64,000 nucleotides of DNA. Origin: Pinisolibacter aquiterrae. GTDB lineage: Bacteria > Pseudomonadota > Alphaproteobacteria > Rhizobiales > Ancalomicrobiaceae. The stretch is from positions 62,001-126,000 of the forward strand of contig NZ_JAFNIH010000027.1 in the NCBI RefSeq assembly GCF_019160155.1, read 5' to 3'. The position numbers and the translations under genes were made by a program. The notes beneath the pieces were generated by a model, which did not search any database, was not told the origin of the DNA, and worked only from the letters and a program-made list of their open reading frames with translations. This document shows, in pieces, positions 28,832-36,976 of this stretch (positions within the stretch are counted from its first letter, which is position 1; the number at the start of each line of letters is the position of its first letter).

Positions 28832-29196
28832 CCGATTCGATCCGAACCGACGTGGACACCCCATCGACCGCCGCCGTGAACACGGATTTCGAGGCGCGCC
28901 TGATCGAGTTGCGGCGCCGCTTCGTGGAGCGGACGCGGCGTGACGGAGAGGCGGTCGGGCGGCTCTGTGCCCGATGGGATCGCGGCGAGCCGCTCGCGGG
29001 GGACCTGCTGCGCGACCTCTCGCGCACGGTGCACGGTCTCTCCGGGGCGGCCGGCGTCTTCGGTTTCGACGAGATCAGCGAGGCGGCCCATCGCGCCGAG
29101 ATGAGCCTGCGCAGCCTCGACGGCCCATCTTCGGACGCGCGCGCGCTTCTCGACGGGTTGATCCGGGAACTCGAGACGATGTGGGCCGCCGCCTGA
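28828..29196 (+). CDS. Histidine phosphotransfer (HPt) protein
   Basis: This 122-residue helical protein has the phosphotransfer motif RTVHGLSGAAGVFGF, the phosphorylatable histidine being H69. The length and position fit a stand-alone HPt domain relaying phosphate between the hybrid kinase receiver and one or more of the nearby receiver proteins. The ATG overlaps the stop of the EAL gene (ATGA), indicating translational coupling. No other HPt is visible nearby, so it is the natural hub of the local phosphorelay (inference). Confidence 0.85.
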   Translation: MTDSIRTDVDTPSTAAVNTDFEARLIELRRRFVERTRRDGEAVGRLCARWDRGEPLAGDLLRDLSRTVHGLSGAAGVFGFDEISEAAHRAEMSLRSLDGPSSDARALLDGLIRELETMWAAA

Positions 29197-29307
29197 CCGC
29201 GCTCTCGCCGGACCGCCCGGTCCTTATGGCCGGCGGCGGGGGATCTTCCCGGGCGCGCGGGGCGCCGGACCCGTGCTAGAAGGATCGTCCTTCGCCCGGG
29301 GATCCCG

Positions 29308-29745
29308 ATGCTCGATCTCGCCACCTATGGCGGTCTCTTCCTGACGGCGCTCGTCGCCGCGACGCTCCTGCCGGCGCAGTCGGAGGCGGCTCTCGTCGGG
29401 TTGTTGCTCGCCGGGGCACAGCCGCCCTGGGCGCTCCTTCTGGCGGCGAGCCTCGGCAACGTGCTCGGGTCGGTGGTCAACTGGCTGCTCGGCCGGGGCG
29501 TCGAGCGCTGGCGCGACCGGCGCTGGTTTCCGGTCTCGGCGAAGGACCTCGACCGGGCCGCCGTCTGGTATCGGCGTTGGGGCAAGTGGTCGCTGCTCCT
29601 CAGTTGGGCGCCGATCATCGGCGATCCCCTGACCCTCGTCGCCGGGGTCTTGCGCGAACCGTTTCCGGTCTTTCTCCTCCTCGTCACCGTGGCCAAGGTC
29701 GGGCGCTACCTCGTCCTGGTGGCGGCGACGCTCGGCGCGGCCTGA
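29308..29745 (+). CDS. YqaA/DedA-like small membrane protein
   Basis: This 145-residue membrane protein of the YqaA branch of the DedA/VTT superfamily has hydrophobic segments near 5-25, 35-55, 95-115 and 120-142. The conserved SLGNVLGSVVNWLLGRG and RWGKWSLLLSWAPIIGDPLTLVAGV segments hold the Gly and Arg/Pro residues of the family. Members are proposed lipid scramblases or flippases needed for membrane homeostasis. It lies 111 bases after the HPt gene and is probably a separate unit. Confidence 0.87.
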   Translation: MLDLATYGGLFLTALVAATLLPAQSEAALVGLLLAGAQPPWALLLAASLGNVLGSVVNWLLGRGVERWRDRRWFPVSAKDLDRAAVWYRRWGKWSLLLSWAPIIGDPLTLVAGVLREPFPVFLLLVTVAKVGRYLVLVAATLGAA

Positions 29746-29944
29746 CGATCGTCGGGCACGGCCGGTCTTTTCGATTGACGGCGCGCGACACTCATGGGAC
29801 CGCTTTCGTCCGTTCGGTTTCCGATGCGTAACGGACACGCCGGCGTGGTCGTCTCGGCCGCTCCGGTGCGGTCGTGGAGGGGAGGCCGGCGGGCGCCTCG
29901 TCGTGGAGGGCGCCACATTCGAGGCGACGAGCGGGGAACCGGCG

Positions 29945-30799
29945 ATGGGTCGTGAAATCAGCTTCAATTCCGCACTCGCGACGCTCGGGGAATATCTGTT
30001 GCGGCGCGTGCCGGCGGCTTACGTGCGCACCGCCGTCGCCGGGCTCGAGCGGCGCGGGCTGCTTCCCTCCGGGCGCCTCGGCGCCGGCGTGGGGCCGGAC
30101 GGGGAGGCGCTCTCGGCGGCCATCCCGCAGCGCTGGGCGGTCAATCGTCCGCTCTACGAGAAGCGGGGCGGAACCCTCGATTTCGACGACCTTCTCGCCG
30201 GTTTCGTGAAGGACTCCGAGACCAACCGGAGCGACATGGCGCGGTTCTACGCCTTCTGTCTGATGTTCGATCAGATCACGAAGGAGGGGATCGCCGGCGA
30301 CGTCGCCGAGCTCGGCGTCTATCGCGGTCACACGGCGACGCTGCTCGCCGGGTTCGCCCGCCGGTCGAACCGGCGGGCATGGCTCCTCGACACGTTCGAG
30401 GGGTTCCGCGACGACGATTTCGTCGGCGTCGACGCCGCCCAGAGGGTCCAGTTCACCGATACCAGCCTGGAGGCGGTCCGCGCCTTCGTCGGCGAGGAGA
30501 ACACGACCTACGTCAAAGGGTTCTTCCCCGAGACGGCGGTGCATCTGCCGGCCGACGGGCGCTATTGCCTGGTCCACGTCGACTGCGATCTCCACAAGCC
30601 GATCGCGGCGGCGCTCGACTATTTCTATCCGCGCATGACCCCCGGCGGGTTCCTGGTGATCCACGACTATGCCAGTCTGTGGTGGCCGGGCGCGGAACAG
30701 GCGGTCGACGAGTTCTTCGCCGACAAGCCGGAGTCGGTGGTGCCGATGCCGGACATTTCCGGCAGCGTGGTCGTCCGCAAGGCGAAACACGGCCCGTGA
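29945..30799 (+). CDS. TylF/MycF-like O-methyltransferase family protein
   Basis: This 284-residue SAM-dependent methyltransferase relative has the glycine-rich strand VAELGVYRGHTATLLAGFA, LLDTFEGF, the acidic VHVDCDLHKPIAAALDYFYPRM and GGFLVIHDYAS. These match the macrocin O-methyltransferase family, where the Asp residues bind Mg2+. The ATG at 29945 has GGGGA upstream and removes a 14-residue extension from a weak GTG. In genomes without macrolide genes such proteins usually modify surface sugars or small molecules; nothing here fixes the substrate. Confidence 0.82.
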   Translation: MGREISFNSALATLGEYLLRRVPAAYVRTAVAGLERRGLLPSGRLGAGVGPDGEALSAAIPQRWAVNRPLYEKRGGTLDFDDLLAGFVKDSETNRSDMARFYAFCLMFDQITKEGIAGDVAELGVYRGHTATLLAGFARRSNRRAWLLDTFEGFRDDDFVGVDAAQRVQFTDTSLEAVRAFVGEENTTYVKGFFPETAVHLPADGRYCLVHVDCDLHKPIAAALDYFYPRMTPGGFLVIHDYASLWWPGAEQAVDEFFADKPESVVPMPDISGSVVVRKAKHGP

Positions 30800-30858
30800 G
30801 GTCCTCCCGGGGCGAGGCTCCGGCCGTGAAGCCATCGAGAGCCGCGAGGTGCGAAGCG

Positions 30859-31398
30859 ATGAGACCGGGAGCGGCGCGGGCGAGACGGGGGAGGCTTTCG
30901 GCGCTGTTCGGGGTGATGCTCGGCGCGACGGCGGGGCTCGTCGCGGCCTCGACGGCGCCCGCCGCGCCGCTCTGGACCGCGACGCCGACGCCGGTCGACC
31001 GCTCGCGCGAGACCCGGGAGCGGCTTCCCTCGGCGCTCGATCGCGGCGATCTCGGCGATGCCGACACGGTGACGGTGCGGGTCGATCGTCATCCGCAGCT
31101 CGACGAGGCGGGGTCGTTTCGCGGCGAGGGGCGGCGGTGGACGGTCACCGACGTGGCGATCCCGTCGCCGTCCCGGCTGTGCACGACGGCGGACGGCGCG
31201 CGTTGGGCCTGTGGCGTGCGGCTCAGAGCGCGTTATTCTCGGTTGTTGCAAGGGGCGCGGCTCGTCTGCGCGCGGGCCGGGTCGGACGTGACGGCGGGGC
31301 GTCTCGCCGACTGTCGGATCAAGGGCGTGGCGGTGGCCGAGACCATGGCGGCGCTGGAAGACGCGTTGCGCGAGAGCCTCGCGGCCGGGCGCCCCTGA
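30859..31398 (+). CDS. Secreted protein with weak nuclease-like (SNase) similarity
   Basis: This 179-residue protein has an Arg-rich N-terminus and a hydrophobic signal sequence (about 17-38). The C-terminal half (RWACGVRLRARYSRLLQGARLVCAR and ADCRIKGVAVAETM) has the spacing of cysteine and arginine residues seen in staphylococcal-nuclease-like periplasmic proteins. I cannot identify the full catalytic Arg-Glu-Arg set, so activity is doubtful. The start is uncertain: an in-frame GTG at 30825 is also possible. It sits just after the TylF-like gene. Confidence 0.5.
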   Translation: MRPGAARARRGRLSALFGVMLGATAGLVAASTAPAAPLWTATPTPVDRSRETRERLPSALDRGDLGDADTVTVRVDRHPQLDEAGSFRGEGRRWTVTDVAIPSPSRLCTTADGARWACGVRLRARYSRLLQGARLVCARAGSDVTAGRLADCRIKGVAVAETMAALEDALRESLAAGRP

Positions 31399-31531
31399 CG
31401 GATCGATCGCGCGGCGAGGCGCGGGCGAAGGGCTTTTCCCAATGGGCGGCGCCGACGGCGTTCCCTAGATTCGAGAGATGCCCCCTTCGGGCCGAGGTCG
31501 GTCCCACGCGGTCGGGGCGAGGAGGCGAGCG

Positions 31532-31864
31532 ATGACGAAGACCCTTCCGATCGTGAGCGCGGCGATCCTCGCCTCTCTCCTCGGCGCGGGATGGGCGCAG
31601 GCGGCGGAGACGGCGGCCGAGCGCGGCGAGATCCTGGCGCGGCGATGGTGCGCCGCCTGCCACGTGGTGACGGCGGATCAGACCACGGCGTCGAGCGACG
31701 CGCCGAGTTTCTTCGTCCTCACCGGCGACCGGGCGCGCACCGCCGCGGGGCTCGCCGACTTCCTGCTGCTGCCCGGCACCACCCACAGCCAGATGCCGGA
31801 CCTCCATCTGTCGCGCGTGGAAATCGCCGACATCGTCGCCTATGTGGTGTCGCTGCCGAAATGA
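31532..31864 (+). CDS. Small periplasmic cytochrome c
   Basis: This 110-residue protein has a signal peptide (about residues 1-25, ending WAQAAE), one c-type haem site C40-AA-C43-H44 and a likely axial methionine M88 (HSQMPDL). It is a class I monohaem cytochrome c that would act in periplasmic electron transfer. The ATG at 31532 lies behind a GGAGG-like site and gives a proper signal peptide. It is not next to an obvious oxidase or dehydrogenase; the nearest redox gene is the 4Fe-4S protein at 32273. Confidence 0.9.
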   Translation: MTKTLPIVSAAILASLLGAGWAQAAETAAERGEILARRWCAACHVVTADQTTASSDAPSFFVLTGDRARTAAGLADFLLLPGTTHSQMPDLHLSRVEIADIVAYVVSLPK

Positions 31865-31992
31865 GGCGGGCGGGCCGTTCCGAAGACATGCATGCGGATC
31901 GCATTTCATCGACCTCGTCGAGGTATCTCGCGGGGTGTGGGCTTGCGTCCGGCGGCGGTCGCGTCGCATCCTCGCCGTCGAGGAGCGCGACG

Positions 31993-32265
31993 ATGAACAG
32001 GCGAGACGAGATCGAGGCGGAACGGCGGCGGGCGGCGGACGCGGCGCTGGCCGGGGTGGCGCGCGACGCGGAGGTGATCGGCACCTCGGCCTTCGCGCGC
32101 AGCCTGAAGGCGACCGGCGACCGGCTCGGCGCGCATTTCTCAGCCGCCGACGCGGCGGCCGAGGACGGGATCGAGATCTGGGGCCGGCGCATCGGCCGGG
32201 GGCTGGCGCTGGTGGCGGCGGCGGCCTTGATCGTCCATCTCGTCGTCACCTACGTGCTGCGTTGA
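31993..32265 (+). CDS. Small membrane-anchored hypothetical protein
   Basis: This 90-residue protein has an N-terminal two-thirds that is a charged, Ala/Arg-rich helix, probably cytoplasmic. Residues about 69-88 form one transmembrane helix (LALVAAAALIVHLVVTYVL) ending in Arg. I recognise no family. It ends 7 bases before the 4Fe-4S gene, so the two are probably cotranscribed. Confidence 0.6.
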   Translation: MNRRDEIEAERRRAADAALAGVARDAEVIGTSAFARSLKATGDRLGAHFSAADAAAEDGIEIWGRRIGRGLALVAAAALIVHLVVTYVLR

Positions 32266-32272
32266 TCCGGCC

Positions 32273-32977
32273 ATGAACCCGTCGAACGAGGCGCGGGCGC
32301 GGATCGAGGCGGCGATCGTCGCGGCGGGTCTGACGCCGCGTGGCGTGGTGCGTCCGGGCGCGGACGACGGCGTGCCGGATCCGCTGCCGGGGCGACCGGC
32401 GCGGTCTCTGATCCTGATCGGCTGGCGCGGACGGGTCGGCTGGAGCGCCTTCGCGGCCTCGCCGGAACGGCGCGACGGCGGCGCCGATCCGCTCGACCGC
32501 TGGTCGCGCCGGGTGATCGGCGGGCTCGCGGCGGATCTCGGCCTCGGCGTGCTCTTTCCCTTCGGCGGACCGCCGTGGTGGCCGTTCCAGCGCTGGGGCG
32601 CGCGGGCGGAAGGGCTGACGGCCTCGCCGCTCGGTCTCTCGATCGACGCCGAGGTCGGGCTCTGGCACGGCTGGCGCGGCGCGCTGGTCTCGCCGGAGGA
32701 TCTCGGCGCCGAGGCGCCGCCGCAGACGGGGCCTTGCGCGACCTGCGCGACGCGGTCCTGTCTCGTCGCCTGTCCGGCGGACGCCTTCGGCCCGGCCGGT
32801 TTCGCGGCGGGACGGTGCCGTACCTTTCTCGAGGGCCATGCCGGCGGGCTCTGTCGCACCGACGGTTGCCGGGCGCGCGACGCCTGCCCGGTCGGCCGCG
32901 CCCATCGCTATGCTCCCGATCAGATTCGGTTCCTGATGGCCGGATATCGCGCCACTCTCGAGGAGATCTCGCCTTGA
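32273..32977 (+). CDS. 4Fe-4S ferredoxin-like protein
   Basis: This 234-residue protein has a cysteine-rich C-terminal half: C155-x2-C158-x4-C163-x3-C167-P and C182, C194, C199, C205-P. This suggests two iron-sulfur clusters, as in QueG-like and other 4Fe-4S dicluster proteins. The N-terminal half (SLILIGWRGRVGWSAF) resembles the ferredoxin-linked domain of these proteins. It is cytoplasmic with unknown partners. Its stop overlaps the TTG start of the metallopeptidase gene, placing both in one unit. Confidence 0.75.
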   Translation: MNPSNEARARIEAAIVAAGLTPRGVVRPGADDGVPDPLPGRPARSLILIGWRGRVGWSAFAASPERRDGGADPLDRWSRRVIGGLAADLGLGVLFPFGGPPWWPFQRWGARAEGLTASPLGLSIDAEVGLWHGWRGALVSPEDLGAEAPPQTGPCATCATRSCLVACPADAFGPAGFAAGRCRTFLEGHAGGLCRTDGCRARDACPVGRAHRYAPDQIRFLMAGYRATLEEISP

Positions 32978-33405
32978 ACACGCTCGACTGGTCCCATCTG
33001 CGCGCTCCCGATCTCGAGGCCTTCGTGGCGATGGCGGAGGCGGCGCATGCGGCGTTGCCGGCCGAATTCCGACGCCTGACCGGCGAGGTGGTGATCGGCG
33101 TCGCCGACTTTCCCGAGGACGAGGTGCTCGAGGAACTCGGGCTCGAGAGCCCGTTCGATCTGATGGGCCTGTTCCAGGGTGTGGGCCTGCCCCAGGGCGC
33201 GGCGACGGCGGCGACCGGGCAGATGCCCAATCGAATCTGGCTCTATCGCCGGCCCATCCTCGACTGGTGGGCGGAAAACGAGGACAGTCTGGGAGAGATC
33301 GTCACCCATGTGCTGGTCCACGAGATCGGCCACCATTTCGGCTTCTCCGACGACGACATGGAGGCGATCGAGGCGGCGGCGATCGAGGAGGAGGCGCGTG
33401 CATGA
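32974..33405 (+). CDS. Metallopeptidase family protein (zincin-like, HExxH)
   Basis: This 143-residue protein belongs to the small minimal-zincin family common in Alphaproteobacteria and Actinobacteria. The zinc site H116-E-I-G-H120 continues into HFGFSDDDME, typical of the family. No signal peptide is present. The start is a TTG that overlaps the preceding stop (TTGA), with GAGGAG about 8 bases upstream; the first in-frame ATG would remove 19 conserved residues. The substrate is unknown. Confidence 0.82.
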   Translation: MNTLDWSHLRAPDLEAFVAMAEAAHAALPAEFRRLTGEVVIGVADFPEDEVLEELGLESPFDLMGLFQGVGLPQGAATAATGQMPNRIWLYRRPILDWWAENEDSLGEIVTHVLVHEIGHHFGFSDDDMEAIEAAAIEEEARA

Positions 33406-34028
33406 GGCGGCGGACGGAGCGCTTCGATACGGCGGCGGGCGGTCTCGTTCGGGCGTCCGCGCTCGCGCTCGGTCTCCTCGCGGGGATGCCGGCGGCGGGG
33501 GCGGCGGAGGCGGCCTGTGAGTTTCGCGGCTGGTCGAAGGATCCCGATCCGGCCGGGCTCAATCTGCATGCGACGCCCGCGCGCACGGCGGCGGTGGTCG
33601 GGCGTCTGCCCGCGCCCCGGCGCGACGGCGACGAAACCTTCGCGGTCGAGGTGCGCGTCGTCGCCGGACGCGACGGTTGGCTCCTCGTCGATCGGGCCGA
33701 ATTCGCCGATTACGGCTCGGCGCCGGCGAAGACCGTCTTCACCGGGCGGGGCTGGGTCTCCGGCCGGATGGTCGGGGTGAGCGTCCAGGACGAGCGGGTG
33801 CGGCGGCAGCCGGACGCGGCGGCGGCGATCGTCGACCGGCCGCGCGCGCCGGAGGGCGGCGAGGCGGAAATACTCCGGCTCGATCGGATCGTCGCCTGTC
33901 GCGGACGTTGGATCGAGGTCGAGGGCTCGTTCGGCGAGGCCGGCGGCGTGGCGGCGCGCGGCGCCGGGCGGCCGACGCGCGGCTGGGTCACCGGGCTCTG
34001 CGGCAATCAGGTCACCACCTGTCCGTGA
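33402..34028 (+). CDS. Secreted SH3-like domain protein
   Basis: This 208-residue exported protein has a signal sequence at about 15-36 ([23 protein letters not shown]). A bacterial SH3-like region follows ([17 protein letters not shown] ... [18 protein letters not shown]), with Gly/Trp turns and two cysteine pairs. Such domains often bind cell wall or protein partners. The ATG overlaps the metallopeptidase stop (ATGA). Function unknown. Confidence 0.7.
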   Translation: MRRRTERFDTAAGGLVRASALALGLLAGMPAAGAAEAACEFRGWSKDPDPAGLNLHATPARTAAVVGRLPAPRRDGDETFAVEVRVVAGRDGWLLVDRAEFADYGSAPAKTVFTGRGWVSGRMVGVSVQDERVRRQPDAAAAIVDRPRAPEGGEAEILRLDRIVACRGRWIEVEGSFGEAGGVAARGAGRPTRGWVTGLCGNQVTTCP

Positions 34029-34126
34029 TCGTGCCATGCGCATCGTTTCGCGCGGGGGCGGAGAGGGGACTTTGTTCTCGAGGGAAAACGCGCTATGAGC
34101 CCGCTCAGAGTTTCGGAGACCGCCCC

Positions 34127-34732
34127 ATGGACAAGTTCACGACGCTGACCGGCGTGGCCGCGCCCCTGCCGATCGTCAACATCGACACGGACATGATCAT
34201 CCCCAAGCAGTTCCTGAAGACGATCGAGCGCACGGGTCTCGCCCGTGGCCTCTTCTTCGAACTGCGCTTCAACGAGGACGGCTCGGAGAAGCCCGACTTC
34301 GTGTTGAACCAGCCGGCCTATCGCAAGGCGCAGATCATCGTCGCCGGTGACAATTTCGGCTGCGGCTCGTCGCGCGAACACGCGCCGTGGGCGCTGCTCG
34401 ACTTCGGCATCCGCTGCGTGATCTCGACCTCCTTCGCCGACATCTTCTACAACAACTGCTTCAAGAACGGGATCCTGCCGATCCGCGTCACCCCGGAGCA
34501 GCTCGAGAAGCTGATGGACGACGCCGAGCGTGGCGCCAACGCCACGCTGACCGTCGATCTCGAGGCCCAGGAGATCCGTGGTCCCGACGGTGGCACGATC
34601 GCCTTCGACGTCGATCCCTTCCGCAAGCACTGCCTGCTCGAGGGTCTCGACGACATCGGCCTGACGCTGCAGAAGGCGGAGTCCATCGCCGCCTACGAGG
34701 CGAAGACCGCGACCGCGCGTCCCTGGGCCTGA
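34127..34732 (+). CDS. leuD: 3-isopropylmalate dehydratase small subunit
   Basis: This 201-residue LeuD protein carries the swivel domain that completes the active site of isopropylmalate isomerase in leucine biosynthesis. The conserved [17 protein letters not shown] opening and the substrate-binding [17 protein letters not shown] loop (about 73-89) are intact, and the length is normal. The [4Fe-4S] large subunit LeuC is not next to it. A GGAGA ribosome-binding site precedes the ATG. Confidence 0.97.
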   Translation: MDKFTTLTGVAAPLPIVNIDTDMIIPKQFLKTIERTGLARGLFFELRFNEDGSEKPDFVLNQPAYRKAQIIVAGDNFGCGSSREHAPWALLDFGIRCVISTSFADIFYNNCFKNGILPIRVTPEQLEKLMDDAERGANATLTVDLEAQEIRGPDGGTIAFDVDPFRKHCLLEGLDDIGLTLQKAESIAAYEAKTATARPWA

Positions 34733-34817
34733 TCCGGGTTCGCGACGTCGCATCATCGGCGGGAGGGCGGTTCCATGGGCCGCCCTTCGTTCGTTCCGGT
34801 TCTCTTCGAGGTCCGTC

Positions 34818-35444
34818 ATGTCCCTGGGGATCTGGGCGCTGTTCGTGCCCGCCGCCTTCGCGTTGAACATGTTTCCCGGCCCGAACAACGTGCTCGTCAT
34901 GACGCATGCGGCGCGGTTCGGCTTCGCCACCGGCGTTCTCGCCGCGCTCGGGCGGTTTCCGCCCTTCGCCTTCTTCGTGCTGACGGCGGCGGTCGGCCTC
35001 GGCGCGGTGCTCGCCACCTCGGCGGAACTCTTCGCGGCGCTGAAGATCGTCGGCGCGGTCTATCTGATCTGGCTCGGCGTGCGGATGATGCGCTCGGGCG
35101 TCGCCGCCCGGGCCGAGACCGAGGCGGGCGCGCGGATCGGCACACTGGCGGCGCGCGAGTTCTGGACGGCGGCGACCAATCCCAAGGCGATGTTGGTCTT
35201 CACCGCCTTCTTCGCGCCCTTCGTCGATCCGGCGCGGCCGGCCTTCGGTCAGATTCTGGCGCTCGGCGGGGTCGCGCTCGGTCTCGAATTCGTCGCGGTG
35301 GTGCTCTATGCCACGGCCGGGACCCATGTCGGCCGTTTCACGCGCAGTCCGCGCGGCCTGCTCGTCGTCGAGCGGCTCTCGGGCGCGGCGCTGGTGGCCG
35401 CCGGGGTCGGCCTTCTCTTCGCTCGCCGTCCGGCGAGCCCCTGA
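34818..35444 (+). CDS. LysE-family exporter
   Basis: This 208-residue inner-membrane protein has about six hydrophobic helices and the LysE/RhtB motif FPGPNNVLVMTHAARFGFATG near residue 19, plus AVYLIWLGVRMM and NPKAMLVFTAFF. Family members export amino acids or related small molecules by proton exchange. The substrate is not predictable. It ends 31 bases before the RidA gene, so the two may be cotranscribed. Confidence 0.85.
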   Translation: MSLGIWALFVPAAFALNMFPGPNNVLVMTHAARFGFATGVLAALGRFPPFAFFVLTAAVGLGAVLATSAELFAALKIVGAVYLIWLGVRMMRSGVAARAETEAGARIGTLAAREFWTAATNPKAMLVFTAFFAPFVDPARPAFGQILALGGVALGLEFVAVVLYATAGTHVGRFTRSPRGLLVVERLSGAALVAAGVGLLFARRPASP

Positions 35445-35475
35445 TTTCGAGCCGCTTTCAGAAAGGAACCCGCCC

Positions 35476-35862
35476 ATGACCACGCGCCGTCTCGTTTCCA
35501 CCGGATCGCCCTTCGAGAAGGTGGCGGGTTATTCCCGCGCCGTGGCGCAGGACGACATGTGCTGGGTCTCGGGCACGACCGGCTACGACTACACCGCCAT
35601 GGCGATGCCGGAGGCGGTCGAGGACCAGACCCGCAACGCCATGAACACCATCACCCACGCCCTCAACGAGGCCGGGTTCCTGCTGCAGGACGTGGTGCGC
35701 GCCACCTATTACGTCACCGACGCGGCGATGATGGACGTGGTGTTCCCGATCGTCGGCGAATATTTCGCCGAAGTGCGCCCGGCCGCGACGATGATCGTCT
35801 GCGGTCTGGTCAAGCCGGAAATGAAGATCGAAATCGAGGTCACCGCCAAGCGCAAGGCGTGA
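35476..35862 (+). CDS. RidA/YjgF-family enamine/imine deaminase-like protein
   Basis: This 128-residue RidA-fold protein (Rid7-like rather than archetypal RidA) has the segment VVRATYYVTDAAMMDVVFPIVGEYFAEVRPAATMIVCGL, with the conserved Arg that binds carboxylates in active deaminases (RPAATM), and IEIEVTAKR at the end. RidA proteins hydrolyse reactive enamine intermediates of amino-acid metabolism. It is preceded by GAAAGGA and followed by a good terminator. Confidence 0.88.
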   Translation: MTTRRLVSTGSPFEKVAGYSRAVAQDDMCWVSGTTGYDYTAMAMPEAVEDQTRNAMNTITHALNEAGFLLQDVVRATYYVTDAAMMDVVFPIVGEYFAEVRPAATMIVCGLVKPEMKIEIEVTAKRKA

Positions 35863-35888
35863 GGCGAGCCATCGACACGACGTTCGCG

Positions 35889-35922
35889 ACGCCGGTCCCT
35901 CGGGGCCGGCGTTTCGCGTTTC
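35889..35922 (+). terminator. Terminator after the RidA-like gene
   Basis: An inverted repeat with 7-bp arms (ACGCCGG/CCGGCGT, 35889-35895 and 35906-35912) continues into inner GC pairs and is followed by TTTCGCGTTTC on the plus strand. It lies between the convergent RidA and trans-aconitate methyltransferase genes and probably stops plus-strand transcription. Confidence 0.7.
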
Positions 35923-36694
35923 ACGCCTTCGTCGCCACGAAGAACAGGCGCGGGAAGCGGAACAGGACGCGGCCGTCGCGGGTCGGCGGATAGGCGGCGG
36001 TGATCTCGGCGCGATAAGCGTCGAGGAAGGCCGGACGGGCGGTCTCGTCGAGGGCGTCGAGGAAGGGCCGGAGGCCGGTCGAGGAGATCATCTCGACGAT
36101 CGCGTCCGGCCCCGCGAGCGGATGGACGTAGGTCGTCCGCCAGATGTCGACGCGGGTGCTCGTGGGTGCCAGGAGGTCGAAGGTCGCCTCGATCGAGGCG
36201 ATGCGAGTGCGGGACTCGACGACATCGGCGAGGGCTGCGGCGAAGGTCGGCCGGCGGGCGACGGCACGCATCAGCGCGTGGCTCGGCTCGTCGAGATTGT
36301 CGGGCATCTGCACGGCGAGGACGCCGCCGGGGGCGAGGAGGCCCATCAGGCGCGGCAGCAGCCTCTCGTGATCGGAGAGCCATTGCAGCGCGGCGTTGGA
36401 GAAGATCAGGTCGACCGGGGTGTCGGGTGCCCAGGTCGCGGCGTCTGCCTCCTCGAAGCGGGCGGCGGGGAGGCTCGCGCGCGCCTTTTCGAGCATGGCC
36501 GGCGAGGTGTCGATGCCGAGCACCTCGGCCTGCGGCCAGCGGGCGAGGAGCGGCGCGGTCGAGGCACCGGCGCCGCAGCCGAGATCGACGATGCGCTTCG
36601 GCGCGGCGAGGTCGACGCGGGCGAGGAGATCGGCGATCGGCCGGTCGCGTTCGCTCGAGAAGCGGGCGTAGAGGGCGGGGTTCCAGTCGGACAT
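35921..36694 (-). CDS. tam: Trans-aconitate 2-methyltransferase
   Basis: This 257-residue SAM-dependent methyltransferase has the Tam-typical opening MSDWNPALYARFSSERDRPIADLLARV, motif I IVDLGCGAGAST (about 35-46), the acidic IDTSPAMLEKAR and FSNAALQWLSDHERLLPRL. Tam detoxifies trans-aconitate, an inhibitor of aconitase formed spontaneously from cis-aconitate. The ATG at 36694 gives the conserved family N-terminus; upstream in-frame sequence is unrelated. Convergent with RidA. Confidence 0.93.
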   Translation of the reverse strand: MSDWNPALYARFSSERDRPIADLLARVDLAAPKRIVDLGCGAGASTAPLLARWPQAEVLGIDTSPAMLEKARASLPAARFEEADAATWAPDTPVDLIFSNAALQWLSDHERLLPRLMGLLAPGGVLAVQMPDNLDEPSHALMRAVARRPTFAAALADVVESRTRIASIEATFDLLAPTSTRVDIWRTTYVHPLAGPDAIVEMISSTGLRPFLDALDETARPAFLDAYRAEITAAYPPTRDGRVLFRFPRLFFVATKA

Positions 36695-36976
36695 GGGGTC
36701 GAGCACCGATGCGGTTCGTTCTCGAAACTCGAGAACCGGGATCGCGCGAAGGATAGCCGTGTTGCACGAGTGCCGCACTTCCTCTCGCGTTTCCCGAGCG
36801 GAAGAAGGCGCTCTCGATTCCACATATACGCCAGATTGTAGCCGGGGCATCATACGTCGTTTTCGGGGGCGAGGGTCGACGGGCGCTCGATGTCGCGGCG
36901 GGGAGATCGCCGAGGTCGCTGGACCCATTGCTGCACGTCATTGTTCGTCGATCGACGGTTATATTGAAGGTGTCAC

